Notes: a model not told the origin generated them from the sequence alone. A DNA stretch of 57,322 nt from CBFDBF01 sp050293315 (GCA_050293315.1 JBNKMS010000013.1:1-57322), one strand, 5' to 3'. Shown: positions 45,654 through 53,515, numbered from the stretch's first letter. Numbers and translations: made by a program.

Positions 45654-46991
45654 TTGGGGTACTCTTTGTCTTCATCCGAGAATCTCTCTTTTACCGTCCG
45701 GCCAGGTGGTAGCCTGTCAGGTAGTGTGCGTCTGCCAGGGGATAAATCCATCTCCCACCGCGCTATTATGCTCGGCTCTTTGGCCACGGGGGTGACCCGG
45801 ATCAGCGGCTTTCTCCAGGGCGATGATAGTCTCGCCACACTCAACGCATTTCGCCAAATGGGAGTTAGCATAGAAGGCCCTGATGCTGGCGGTGTAGTGG
45901 TGCACGGTGTCGGTATGCGTGGACTGCAGCAGCCGACGGCGGCGTTGGATCTGGGTAACTCCGGTACCTCCATGCGGCTCCTCTCAGGATTGTTGGCAGC
46001 GCAGAGTTTTGATACCACACTGGTAGGTGATAGCTCCCTCTCCGGTCGTCCGATGCGTCGGGTGACCGAGCCGCTGGCCCTGATGGGGGCGGACATAGGC
46101 ACCACGGAGCAGGGGACTGCACCTCTGGAGATACGGGGAGGCGCTAGGTTGCATGGTATCGACTATCGGATGCCGATGGCCAGTGCCCAGGTAAAATCAT
46201 CCCTGCTATTGGCCGGCCTCTACGCAGATGGTGATACCTGTGTCACCGAGCCTGCACCGACCAGAGATCATACCGAACGTATGTTGCAGGGCTTTGGTTA
46301 CAAGCTGAAACGCCAGGGCGGCCGCGTATGTCTGCAGGGTGGCGGTAGCCTGACCGCCTGTGATCTCGATATCCCTGGAGATATATCTTCAGCCGCCTTT
46401 TTTCTGGTAGGCGCCTCTATCGCTGAGGGATCTGATCTGCTGCTCCAGCATGTCGGCGTGAACCCCACCCGGGACGGTGTCATTACCATCCTGCGTATGC
46501 TGGGGGCAGATATCGAGATATTGAACCGACGTGATGTCGGCGGCGAGCCGGTAGCAGACCTGCGGGTCAGGTCCGCACAGCTAAAAGGGGTTCGCATACC
46601 CGAAGAACAGGTGCCACTGGCGATCGACGAGTTTCCAGCCATATGCATTGCTGCCGCCTGTGCCGCCGGTGAGACCATAATCTCCGGGGCGGAGGAGCTA
46701 CGGTTCAAGGAGAGTGATCGTATCCAGGTCATGGCGGACGGTATGTCGGCGCTGGGTATCGACGTAGAGACCAGAGAGGACGGGATGAGAATCAGGGGCG
46801 GACGTTTTGGCGGAGGGGCGATTGAGAGCCATGGAGACCACCGGATTGCCATGGCATTCGCCATGGCCGGTTTGTGCGCCGCTGGGGAGATAGAGATCGC
46901 CGATTGCGCCAATGTAGACACCTCTTTTCCCGGTTTCGTCGAGTTGGCCGCGTCGACCGGGCTCTCTATCCGTTCAGAGTGGGGTCAATAA
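45654..46991 (+). CDS. aroA: 3-phosphoshikimate 1-carboxyvinyltransferase (EPSP synthase)
   Basis: Transfers enolpyruvyl to shikimate-3-phosphate. About 445 residues; PGDKSISHRAIMLGSLA, GNSGTSMRLLSG and LRFKESDRI are all present. The start is uncertain: TTG 45654 has no ribosome site, while TTG 45666 (MSSSENLSF) has GGGGT 5 bp upstream and fits the family better. No in-frame ATG precedes the conserved sequence. A 23-codon ATG frame at 45641-45712 overlaps it in another frame. The cmk ATG follows its stop at once. Confidence 0.94.
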   Translation: MGYSLSSSENLSFTVRPGGSLSGSVRLPGDKSISHRAIMLGSLATGVTRISGFLQGDDSLATLNAFRQMGVSIEGPDAGGVVVHGVGMRGLQQPTAALDLGNSGTSMRLLSGLLAAQSFDTTLVGDSSLSGRPMRRVTEPLALMGADIGTTEQGTAPLEIRGGARLHGIDYRMPMASAQVKSSLLLAGLYADGDTCVTEPAPTRDHTERMLQGFGYKLKRQGGRVCLQGGGSLTACDLDIPGDISSAAFFLVGASIAEGSDLLLQHVGVNPTRDGVITILRMLGADIEILNRRDVGGEPVADLRVRSAQLKGVRIPEEQVPLAIDEFPAICIAAACAAGETIISGAEELRFKESDRIQVMADGMSALGIDVETREDGMRIRGGRFGGGAIESHGDHRIAMAFAMAGLCAAGEIEIADCANVDTSFPGFVELAASTGLSIRSEWGQ

Positions 46992-47660
46992 ATGGTAAAA
47001 ATCATCACCATAGACGGCCCCAGCGGCTCTGGTAAGGGGACCATCGCCAAACTGCTGGCAGAGCGGCTCGGATGGCACTGCCTGGACAGTGGTGCCTTGT
47101 ACAGACTGGTCGGTTTAGCCGCAGAACGTGCAGGCATCAGTATCGATCATGCTGATAAAATTGCTGAAATTGCGAGAACCATGGATGTTGAATTCAGGGG
47201 GGAAGAGGTCTACCTGGATGGTGAGGATGTCAGCCTGGATATCCGTACCGAGAGCGCCGGAAATACGGCTTCCAAGGTGGCAGCGATACCGCAGGTGCGG
47301 GACGCCCTTCTGGAGTGGCAGAGGGGCTATGCCAGGGAGCCTGGATTGGTGGCAGATGGCCGCGATATGGGCAGTGTGGTGTTCCCACAGGCCGAGTTGA
47401 AGGTCTTTTTGACCGCTAGCGCCCAAGAAAGGGCAAAAAGACGCTATAAGCAGTTGAAAGAGAAAGGATTAAATGTTAGTTTAGCGCACCTCATCGCGGA
47501 GATTCGTGAACGCGATGAGCGAGACCAGAATCGCAGTGTGGCTCCATTGACAGCGCCAGCCGCAGCACTGGAACTGGAGTCGACAGACCTCACTAAATAT
47601 GAGGTTCTGGAGCTTGTACTGGAGCGGGTGCGTGGCACCTTTCCGGAGCTCGAACTGTAG
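46992..47660 (+). CDS. cmk: Cytidylate kinase
   Basis: Phosphorylates CMP and dCMP. The 222-residue protein has the P-loop IDGPSGSGKGTIA, LDSGALYR and DGRDMGSVVFP. It directly abuts aroA (TAA-ATG) and precedes rpsA by about 140 bp, the usual bacterial order. Confidence 0.96.
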   Translation: MVKIITIDGPSGSGKGTIAKLLAERLGWHCLDSGALYRLVGLAAERAGISIDHADKIAEIARTMDVEFRGEEVYLDGEDVSLDIRTESAGNTASKVAAIPQVRDALLEWQRGYAREPGLVADGRDMGSVVFPQAELKVFLTASAQERAKRRYKQLKEKGLNVSLAHLIAEIRERDERDQNRSVAPLTAPAAALELESTDLTKYEVLELVLERVRGTFPELEL

Positions 47661-47801
47661 GTAGGCTCTGAGTAATGTTTAGATGCCTGATTGGTGGGTT
47701 TGCCACAGGGTGGTAGGCCTTTTTATTAACTATAACCGTTCGTTTTGCTTCATGTTTTTAGGTGCAACGATCGATGCGGCAGTACCCAGGAAATTTTTCT
47801 C

Positions 47802-49478
47802 ATGACAGAAAGCTTTGCAGAACTCTTTGAAGAGAGTGTAGCCAATACCCAGTTGAAAACCGGTTCCATAGTGATTGGTACCGTGCTCGAAATTACTTCA
47901 GATGCGGTGATAGTAAATGCCGGCCTGAAGTCCGAAGGAGTTATTCCGAAAGACCAGTTTTTAGACGCCGATGGTGAGCTTGAGGTCAGCGTCGGTGATC
48001 AAGTAGAGGTTGCCCTGGATGCCGTTGAAGATGGTTTTGGCGCAACCCGTCTCTCCCGTGACAAGGCCAAGCGTAACCATGCATGGCATGTGCTTAACAG
48101 CGCTTTTGAAGATGGAGAGACAATCATTGGTAGAATCAATGGCAAGGTCAAGGGTGGATTCACCGTGGAGTTGGGTGAGATTCGCGCCTTCCTGCCTGGT
48201 TCATTGGTTGATGTGCGTCCAGTACGTGATACCTCATATCTTGAGGGCAAGGACCTGGAGTTTAAGGTCATCAAGCTGGATCGTCGCCGCAATAACGTAG
48301 TCGTCTCTCGCCGCGCTGTGGTAGAGACAGAGTACAGCGCCGAACGCGAGGCCCTGCTGGAGAACCTGGAAGAGGGCATGGAGGTGAAGGGCGTAGTCAA
48401 GAACCTGACCGACTACGGCGCATTTGTAGACCTGGGAGGTATCGATGGTCTGCTACATATCACCGATATGGCCTGGAAGAGAGTCAAGCACCCATCAGAG
48501 GTGGTTGAGATCGGGACCGAGGTTATGGTCAAGATCCTCAAGTTTGATCGCGATAAGCAGCGTGTCTCCCTCGGCCTGAAGCAGATGGGTGAGGATCCAT
48601 GGGTCAATCTGGCGCGTCGCTATCCAGAGGGCACCAGGCTCTTCGGTAAGATCACCAATCTCGCCGACTACGGCTGTTTTGCCGAGATCGAAGAGGGTGT
48701 CGAGGGTCTGATTCATGTCTCAGAGATGGATTGGACCAACAAGAACATCCATCCCTCCAAACTGGTTCAGTTGGGAGATGAGCTGGAGGTCATGGTGCTG
48801 GATATCGATGAGGAGCGGCGTCGTATCTCCCTCGGTATGAAGCAGTGTCAGCCCAACCCATGGGATGAGTTCGCAAGTAAATACAAGAAGGGCGACCACG
48901 TCAGTGGCAAGATCAAGTCGATTACCGATTTTGGTATCTTTATCGGACTGGATGGTGGTATCGACGGTCTGGTACACCTCTCCGATATATCCTGGGAAGA
49001 GCCGGGTGAAGAGGCAGTGAGGGCATACAAGAAGGGGGATGAACTGGAGACCATGGTTCTCTCTGTGGATCCAGAGCGGGAGCGTATATCCCTGGGGATC
49101 AAATATCTGGATCAGGACCCATTCTCCAGCTATGTTGGCGCCTACTCCAAGGGTAGTATCGTGACCGGCACCATCAAAGAGGTGGATGCCAGAGGTGCAG
49201 TGGTCACCTTGGCAGAGGGGGTAGAGGGTTATCTACGCGCCTCTGAACTCTCACGTGAGAGGGTGGAAGATGCCCGTACAGTACTGAAAGAGGGTGAGGA
49301 GGTAGAGGCCAAGTTTATGGGTGTGGACCGTAAGAACCGCACCATATCGCTCTCTATCAAGGCAAAAGATGCCGCTGAAGAGCAGGCAGCAATTAAGAGC
49401 TACGGGGCAAATCCCAAGGCCAGTGCTGCTACCCTCGGGGATCTACTTAAAGAGCAGATGGGCGATAACGGGGAGTAG
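47802..49478 (+). CDS. rpsA: 30S ribosomal protein S1
   Basis: Binds mRNA to the 30S subunit. 558 residues with six S1 RNA-binding repeats, visible as repeated VxGxVxxxxxxGxxV units, for example VKGVVKNLTDYGAFVDLGG and VSGKIKSITDFGIFIGLDG. Start ATG 47802 (MTESFAELFEESV) follows AGGA and fits the family; the ATG 57 bp upstream does not. The ~140-bp leader after cmk may hold the autoregulatory site known for S1, but no specific structure is claimed. Confidence 0.97.
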   Translation: MTESFAELFEESVANTQLKTGSIVIGTVLEITSDAVIVNAGLKSEGVIPKDQFLDADGELEVSVGDQVEVALDAVEDGFGATRLSRDKAKRNHAWHVLNSAFEDGETIIGRINGKVKGGFTVELGEIRAFLPGSLVDVRPVRDTSYLEGKDLEFKVIKLDRRRNNVVVSRRAVVETEYSAEREALLENLEEGMEVKGVVKNLTDYGAFVDLGGIDGLLHITDMAWKRVKHPSEVVEIGTEVMVKILKFDRDKQRVSLGLKQMGEDPWVNLARRYPEGTRLFGKITNLADYGCFAEIEEGVEGLIHVSEMDWTNKNIHPSKLVQLGDELEVMVLDIDEERRRISLGMKQCQPNPWDEFASKYKKGDHVSGKIKSITDFGIFIGLDGGIDGLVHLSDISWEEPGEEAVRAYKKGDELETMVLSVDPERERISLGIKYLDQDPFSSYVGAYSKGSIVTGTIKEVDARGAVVTLAEGVEGYLRASELSRERVEDARTVLKEGEEVEAKFMGVDRKNRTISLSIKAKDAAEEQAAIKSYGANPKASAATLGDLLKEQMGDNGE

Positions 49479-49504
49479 CCTGGAGCGCCTATTGGTTAAG
49501 TCAA

Positions 49505-49524
49505 GGCCGGAGTAGCGCCCGGCC
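49505..49524 (+). terminator. Weak hairpin between rpsA and ihfB
   Basis: GGCCGG (49505-49510) pairs with CCGGCC (49519-49524) around an 8-nt loop, followed by GGTTGTTTA. It may attenuate rather than stop transcription into ihfB. Confidence 0.35.
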
Positions 49525-49550
49525 GGTTGTTTAGGGGGAGTATCTGAGAA

Positions 49551-49868
49551 ATGACCAAATCAGAGCTGATTGATGTCATCGCAAAAAAGCAGAACATGCT
49601 GGCCTATCGCGATGTAGAGCTGGCGGTGAAATGCATCCTTGAACAGATGAGTCAGGCACTGGCCTCCGGTGAACGGGTTGAGGTTCGTGGCTTTGGCAGT
49701 TTCTCCCTCCATTACCGTCCACCCAGACAGGGGCGCAACCCGAAGACCGGCGTCTCTGTTGCTTTGGCAGGTAAGCATGTGCCCCATTTCAAGCCTGGCA
49801 AAGAGCTGCGGGAGCGGGTCAATGATGGTTTTATGCGGCAGCGTGAACGTGACCAACAGGTTGGATAA
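49551..49868 (+). CDS. ihfB: Integration host factor beta subunit
   Basis: A 105-residue DNA-bending protein that pairs with IHF-alpha. MTKSELIDVIA, VEVRGFGSFSL and RNPKTGVSV are typical of HU/IHF proteins; RNPKTG is the DNA-intercalating arm. The C-terminal tail (RQRERDQQVG) is slightly longer than in E. coli. GGGGGAG lies upstream. Downstream of rpsA as in other gammaproteobacteria. Confidence 0.95.
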   Translation: MTKSELIDVIAKKQNMLAYRDVELAVKCILEQMSQALASGERVEVRGFGSFSLHYRPPRQGRNPKTGVSVALAGKHVPHFKPGKELRERVNDGFMRQRERDQQVG

Positions 49869-49916
49869 GCACCAGGTCTGTTCGTAGTTGCATAAGTTAC
49901 CGCGGAAAATTTAGCA

Positions 49917-51281
49917 CTGCTGCAATCACTCCCCTACTATCCAGATAGCGCGTGCCTGTTCGAGGCTATAGCGGATCTGCCATGGGCAATCTTTCTCGAT
50001 AGTTGCCAGCCTCTCTCCCCCCAGGGGCGTTACGATATCCTTGCCTGTGAACCGATGGAGACCCTGCGTTACCGCTGTGGCTCAGCAGAGGTAGTGGGTA
50101 GAGATCTACCATCCTCTGTCGATGATCCCTTCCGGCTACTACGGGAGATGCTAGGCGAAAGAGCGCCATCCAACCCGGAGATACCATTTGCTGGTGGCGC
50201 CCTGGGTTACCTGGGATACGATCTGGCCCACTGTCTGGAGAGACTGCCTAATATTGCCATAGACGATATCGGTATGCCGGAGATGGCTGTCGGTATATAT
50301 GATTGGGCCGTGGTGGTGGACCATCAAAAGCAGCGGAGTTGGCTGGTAGGGCAGGGACGTGATCCGGCAACCAAACAACGCTGGGATGAATTGGTAGAGC
50401 TGTTCTCATCTCCTCCAGAGCAGAAAGAGCGACAGCCATTCAAACTGGATAGTGCTATCGAGTCAAATTTGAGCGCGGAGCAGTACGCCGCGGCGTTCTC
50501 ACGGATCAAACAGTACATCCACGACGGTGACTGCTATCAGGTAAACCTGGCACAGCGTTTCAGCGCGGATGCCAGCGGAGATCCGTGGTTGGCCTACAAA
50601 GCCCTGCGGCAGATCAATCCTGCACCCTTTAGCAGTTATCTAAATCTACCTGATGGGCAGATCTTGAGCTGTTCACCTGAGCGTTTCCTCAAGGTGAGTG
50701 GGGATGAGGTGGAGACCAAACCGATCAAGGGGACCCGCCCAAGGGCAGCAGACCCGGCAGTAGATAGAGAATTGGCGGCAGAGCTCGCCAGCAGTGCGAA
50801 GGATCGGTCGGAGAACCTGATGATCGTGGATCTGCTGCGGAACGATCTGGGCAAGAGCTGTGATCCTGGGAGCATCCATGTGCCGAGTATGTTTGCCGTG
50901 GAGAGCTTTGCCAGCGTCCACCACCTGGTCAGTACCATACGGGGGAAGCTGGCAGCGGACAAGGATGCAGTGGCGCTATTGCGGGGCTGTTTTCCCGGAG
51001 GCTCCATCACCGGTGCCCCCAAGGTGCGGGCGATGGAGATCATCGAAGAGCTGGAACCGAACCGACGGGGGATATACTGCGGCTCAATCGGGTATCTTGG
51101 TTTTGATGGCAACATGGATAGCAGCATAACCATCCGCACCATGCTGTATCGGGATGGGCGGGTCTATTTCTCCGTTGGCGGAGGCATTGTAGCCGACTCC
51201 GCAGTGGAGGCGGAGTACCAGGAGACGCTGGATAAGGCGGCAGCCACCATGCAGATGCTGCAGGTCGGCTCAGTAGAGTAG
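49917..51281 (+). CDS. pabB: Aminodeoxychorismate synthase component I, with non-AUG start
   Basis: Makes aminodeoxychorismate for folate. The core holds PIKGTRPRA with the catalytic Lys, SYLNLPDGQILSCSPERFL, RGCFPGGSITGAPK and SVGGGIVADS. The first ATG is at 50055, but the same frame is open back to 49896 and encodes LPYYPDSACLFEAI, PWAIFLDSC and QGRYDILACEP, the usual PabB N-terminus. No ATG, GTG or TTG occurs in that stretch; CTG at 49917 or 49920, about 10 bp after CGGA, is the best candidate. A sequence error or frameshift in the assembly is the alternative. Gene identity is certain, start is not. Confidence 0.9.
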   Translation: MLQSLPYYPDSACLFEAIADLPWAIFLDSCQPLSPQGRYDILACEPMETLRYRCGSAEVVGRDLPSSVDDPFRLLREMLGERAPSNPEIPFAGGALGYLGYDLAHCLERLPNIAIDDIGMPEMAVGIYDWAVVVDHQKQRSWLVGQGRDPATKQRWDELVELFSSPPEQKERQPFKLDSAIESNLSAEQYAAAFSRIKQYIHDGDCYQVNLAQRFSADASGDPWLAYKALRQINPAPFSSYLNLPDGQILSCSPERFLKVSGDEVETKPIKGTRPRAADPAVDRELAAELASSAKDRSENLMIVDLLRNDLGKSCDPGSIHVPSMFAVESFASVHHLVSTIRGKLAADKDAVALLRGCFPGGSITGAPKVRAMEIIEELEPNRRGIYCGSIGYLGFDGNMDSSITIRTMLYRDGRVYFSVGGGIVADSAVEAEYQETLDKAAATMQMLQVGSVE

Positions 51282-51425
51282 ATAGATGCAGCCTAAGGAG
51301 CAGACCGAGAGCAGCAGCGACAGCTTCTCATGTAGTCCCCTTCTGTGCTCGTTATCACTGGCCATTATGGCGGAAACCTGATTCTGTACCTGATCACACA
51401 TGATATAATTATTGACGTTTTTCAT
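51270..51425 (-). CDS. Small membrane protein, probable LexA-controlled (SOS) gene
   Basis: A 51-residue protein. The polar N-terminal two thirds (MKNVNNYIMCDQVQNQVSAI, then ASDNEHRRGLHEK) are followed by a C-terminal hydrophobic tail LSLLLSVCSLGCIYLLY that could cross or enter the membrane. GAGGGG lies 6 bp before the ATG. The promoter carries the same two-box SOS architecture as lexA (51490-51535). Its 3' end overlaps pabB by 12 bp on the opposite strand. SOS-induced tiny membrane proteins such as SidA of Caulobacter block division; a similar role is a hypothesis. No homologue recognised. Confidence 0.55.
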   Translation of the reverse strand: MKNVNNYIMCDQVQNQVSAIMASDNEHRRGLHEKLSLLLSVCSLGCIYLLY

Positions 51426-51489
51426 TGCCTGCCCCTCGGTTAAAAAGGTATATAAATCTAAATTTTGCCGGCTCCATGCATGCAATACC

Positions 51490-51535
51490 GTTCTCCATAT
51501 GTACTACATTAGCACAGAGAGAACAAAAAGAGAAC
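51490..51535 (-). promoter_or_regulatory. Twin LexA boxes (GTTC-N7-GTTC type) before the small membrane protein gene
   Basis: Box 1, plus strand 51490-51504, is GTTC-N7-GTAC (one mismatch). Box 2, 51521-51535, is GAAC-N7-GAAC, a perfect GTTC-N7-GTTC on the minus strand. Their starts are 31 bp apart. TGTGCTAAT between them (minus strand) resembles an extended -10, so bound LexA would cover the promoter. Confidence 0.7.
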
Positions 51536-51576
51536 TATTATTTTAAGTAATATTTATGCCAACAGATAATTAAAGT

Positions 51577-51720
51577 CCGCAAATAAACGCCAATTAACGC
51601 TAATGCTGTTTTGAGATGTAGAAAAACCATTACCAAATATGGAGTTTAGATTGCTGGTTATGTGATTGATTTGATTGGCAGGTATTGAACCAATTTGCGT
51701 TTATTCGCGTTCATTGGCGG
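51577..51720. repeat. Inverted pair of AACGC-rich arms around a 94-bp core
   Basis: The left arm 51577-51600 (CCGCAAATAAACGCCAATTA then ACGC) and the right arm 51695-51720, whose reverse complement starts CCGCCAATGAACGCG, are both built from units like AATNAACGC. The A/T-rich core has no gene. It looks like a small MITE-like or regulatory element. Confidence 0.55.
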
Positions 51721-51739
51721 ATTATTAGAGAATGACAAA

Positions 51740-51937
51740 ATGAAGCACCAGCGTATTGATGACTGTCTAGAGTCGATCTGTAATCAGGGCTGCCGTTCGG
51801 TACGCTCATGTATTGATGCACTAAAAGAGGGCAGGGAGCCGGTAGAGACGGCCGCCCTTTCGGTGGAAGAGAGGCGGGAGCTGCTACAGGAGCTGGAGAC
51901 GATCATGGATGTCTATGTTGATAGCTGTACGTCATGA
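51740..51937 (+). CDS. Small protein of unknown function, translationally coupled to a SET-domain gene
   Basis: Not recognised. A 65-residue helical protein, MKHQRIDDCLESICNQGCRS followed by VRSCIDALKEGR. Three cysteines lie in its first 25 residues and one close to the C-terminus (DSCTS). Start ATG 51740 is preferred over GTG/TTG candidates upstream. Its TGA overlaps the SET gene's ATG (ATGA), so the two products are probably made in ratio and may act together. Confidence 0.7.
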   Translation: MKHQRIDDCLESICNQGCRSVRSCIDALKEGREPVETAALSVEERRELLQELETIMDVYVDSCTS

Positions 51938-52293
51938 GCAAATCTGAGCAGACAGAGTATGTATCCATAAAGATAGCCGACCATGAACTGGAGGATACGG
52001 TCTACTCCGGACCTTCAGAGATCCACGGGACCGGTCTATTTGCCCGTAGGGCGATAGAGGAGGGTGAATATATAGGTACCTTCCACGGCACCAAGGTCAC
52101 CGATAATGGCGACCATGTGCTCTGGGTATACGAGTCAGACGATGACGCTGAGCCGGTAGGACACAACGGCGAAAACCTGCTGCGCTTCCTCAACCACTCG
52201 GATGACTACAATGCAGAGTTCGACGGCCTGGATCTGTACGCCCTGCGAGATATCGCGCAGGATGAAGAGCTTACTTTCGATTATGGTTGGTGA
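51934..52293 (+). CDS. SET-domain protein, putative lysine methyltransferase
   Basis: A 119-residue minimal SET domain: GTGLFARRAIEEGEYIG (residues 32-48), the SAM-binding RFLNHS (84-89), and the catalytic-Tyr motif ELTFDYGW at the very end (112-119). There is no pre-SET or post-SET cysteine cluster. Such proteins transfer methyl groups from SAM to protein lysines; bacterial targets are mostly unknown. It is coupled to the small Cys-rich protein upstream, a candidate partner or substrate. Family firm, substrate unknown. Confidence 0.88.
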   Translation: MSKSEQTEYVSIKIADHELEDTVYSGPSEIHGTGLFARRAIEEGEYIGTFHGTKVTDNGDHVLWVYESDDDAEPVGHNGENLLRFLNHSDDYNAEFDGLDLYALRDIAQDEELTFDYGW

Positions 52294-52314
52294 TGGTTGT
52301 TGTGTTGCCTAGGG

Positions 52315-52656
52315 TTATGGTGGGGAGTGTAAATAACCACGAATCTCTGCCAGGACCGCATCCATTTCGGTAAATATCTGATTGTTCCAGTAACGTAAAA
52401 CCCTAAATCCCCGCGACAGCAGATAACACTCCCTTACACGATCATACTCATGTAAATCTGCATGCTGACCTTCATCTAGTTCAATAATAAGTTTATTTTC
52501 GACAGCGGCAAAATCGGTAATGTACGGGCCGATCGGATATCGGCGGCGGAATTTAATCCCATCTAGTTGACGCTTGCAGAGCTGTCTCCATAGGAGTCTC
52601 TCTGCATCAGTGGATTTGCTCAGCAGAGAGCGGGCACGACGAGTTATCTTTGGCAT
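52315..52656 (-). CDS. DUF559 endonuclease-domain protein (Vsr-like fold)
   Basis: A 113-residue protein of the DUF559/restriction-endonuclease-like family: LWRQLCKRQLDGIKFRRRYP, the core YITDFAAVENKLIIELDEGQH with Asp and Glu of a PD-(D/E)XK-type site, and GFRVLRYWNNQI. Biological role is not established; such genes are often mobile. ATG 52656 is preferred because GGAGGG lies 7 bp upstream, overlapping an earlier ATG at 52671. It follows lexA on the same strand, separated by a hairpin. Confidence 0.85.
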   Translation of the reverse strand: MPKITRRARSLLSKSTDAERLLWRQLCKRQLDGIKFRRRYPIGPYITDFAAVENKLIIELDEGQHADLHEYDRVRECYLLSRGFRVLRYWNNQIFTEMDAVLAEIRGYLHSPP

Positions 52657-52704
52657 TGTGAATCCCTCCATGGATCATTGCTGCCTCGGTCGACTTTAAT
52701 ATTC

Positions 52705-52726
52705 CCTCCACCACTAGTGGGGGAGG
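52705..52726. terminator. Hairpin between lexA and the DUF559 gene
   Basis: CCTCCACCACTAGTGGGGGAGG can fold on itself around CACTAGTG. No clear T run follows, so termination of lexA is possible only. The same core occurs at 13075-13090. Confidence 0.35.
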
Positions 52727-52737
52727 AAGAGATATGC

Positions 52738-53346
52738 CTAGTGATACTCCCTCATCTGGCCTATCAACACCCCCTGGATCTCAATCTGATCGGGTCTGAA
52801 GCGCATAGGCTTCATACTGCTGTTGGCTGGGTGCAGTACCACCTGATTAGGCTTCTGCTCGATCCGCTTCAGGGTGGCCTCTTCTCCATCTACCAGGGCG
52901 ACCACTATCTCGCCGTTACGCGCCCGGTTGCGCTGTTCCACCACGATGTAGTCACCATCGAGGATACCTTCCTCGATCATCGAGTCGCCCCTGACCTGCA
53001 GCAGATAGCAATCCTTGTCGCTACGCAGAAAATCGGGGACCTGCATATACTCCTGCTGCTCGATCGCCTCAATCGGTGAGCCGGCGGCGATATAACCCAG
53101 CATCGGTAGCTCGTTTTCATCCTGCAGGGCGGTCTCGGTAAGACGGATGCCACGGCGCTGGTTATTCATCGGCTCAACCAGCCCGGCATCTATCAGCGCC
53201 TGGATCTGTTTGTGCAGTGAGCCCTTGGAGCTCAACCCAAGTTCGGTGCAGAGCTCATCCAGGGTTGGTGGATGGTAAAACTGGTCCAGGTTCTCCACCA
53301 GATAGTCATATATCTCTTGTTGACGGCGGGTCAATGTCTTCGACAT
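52738..53346 (-). CDS. lexA: LexA repressor
   Basis: The SOS repressor-protease. 202 residues: winged helix-turn-helix (residues ~25-65, TLDELCTELGLSSKGSLHKQ), Ala88-Gly89 self-cleavage site in GYIAAGSP, catalytic Ser122 (GDSMIEEG) and Lys160 (ATLKRIEQ). The recognition helix SKGSLHKQIQALIDAG differs from that of E. coli (RSPNAAEEHLKAL), in line with a different operator. The promoter has two GTTC-N7-GTTC-type boxes, so autoregulation is expected. ATG 53346 starts at the family N-terminus. Confidence 0.96.
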   Translation of the reverse strand: MSKTLTRRQQEIYDYLVENLDQFYHPPTLDELCTELGLSSKGSLHKQIQALIDAGLVEPMNNQRRGIRLTETALQDENELPMLGYIAAGSPIEAIEQQEYMQVPDFLRSDKDCYLLQVRGDSMIEEGILDGDYIVVEQRNRARNGEIVVALVDGEEATLKRIEQKPNQVVLHPANSSMKPMRFRPDQIEIQGVLIGQMREYH

Positions 53347-53359
53347 GGCGGCCTCTCAT

Positions 53360-53405
53360 GTTCTGTAGTGGTTCTACTTAGCACATAATAGAACAAAAAG
53401 AAAAC
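53360..53405 (-). promoter_or_regulatory. Twin LexA boxes (GTTC-N7-GTTC type) before lexA
   Basis: Box 1, plus strand 53360-53374, is a perfect GTTC-N7-GTTC. Box 2, 53391-53405, is GAAC-N7-AAAC (one mismatch). The starts are 31 bp apart, exactly as at 51490-51535. On the minus strand TGTGCTAAG lies between them; with GTTTTC at 53400-53405 as -35, the spacing to GCTAAG (53377-53382) is 17 bp. Confidence 0.75.
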
Positions 53406-53515
53406 ATTTGCACCCCTAAAATTGTCTTATATTTTGACTCCCAACCTAACCCTCAGCATCTACAACAAGTTTCGCAGCCTATATGCCTCCGCGATTTGAT
53501 TGCGGGATTCAAGAT

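Noticed and set aside
47661..47801. Possible S1 autoregulatory structure in the cmk-rpsA gap
   Set aside because: No clear conserved stem-loop could be identified by eye.
49669..49887. Alternative plus-strand frame inside ihfB
   Set aside because: A shadow frame of a well-supported gene.
51270..51485. 71-codon version of the small SOS-type gene starting at TTG 51485
   Set aside because: ATG 51425 has a good GAGGGG ribosome site; the extra 20 residues have no support.
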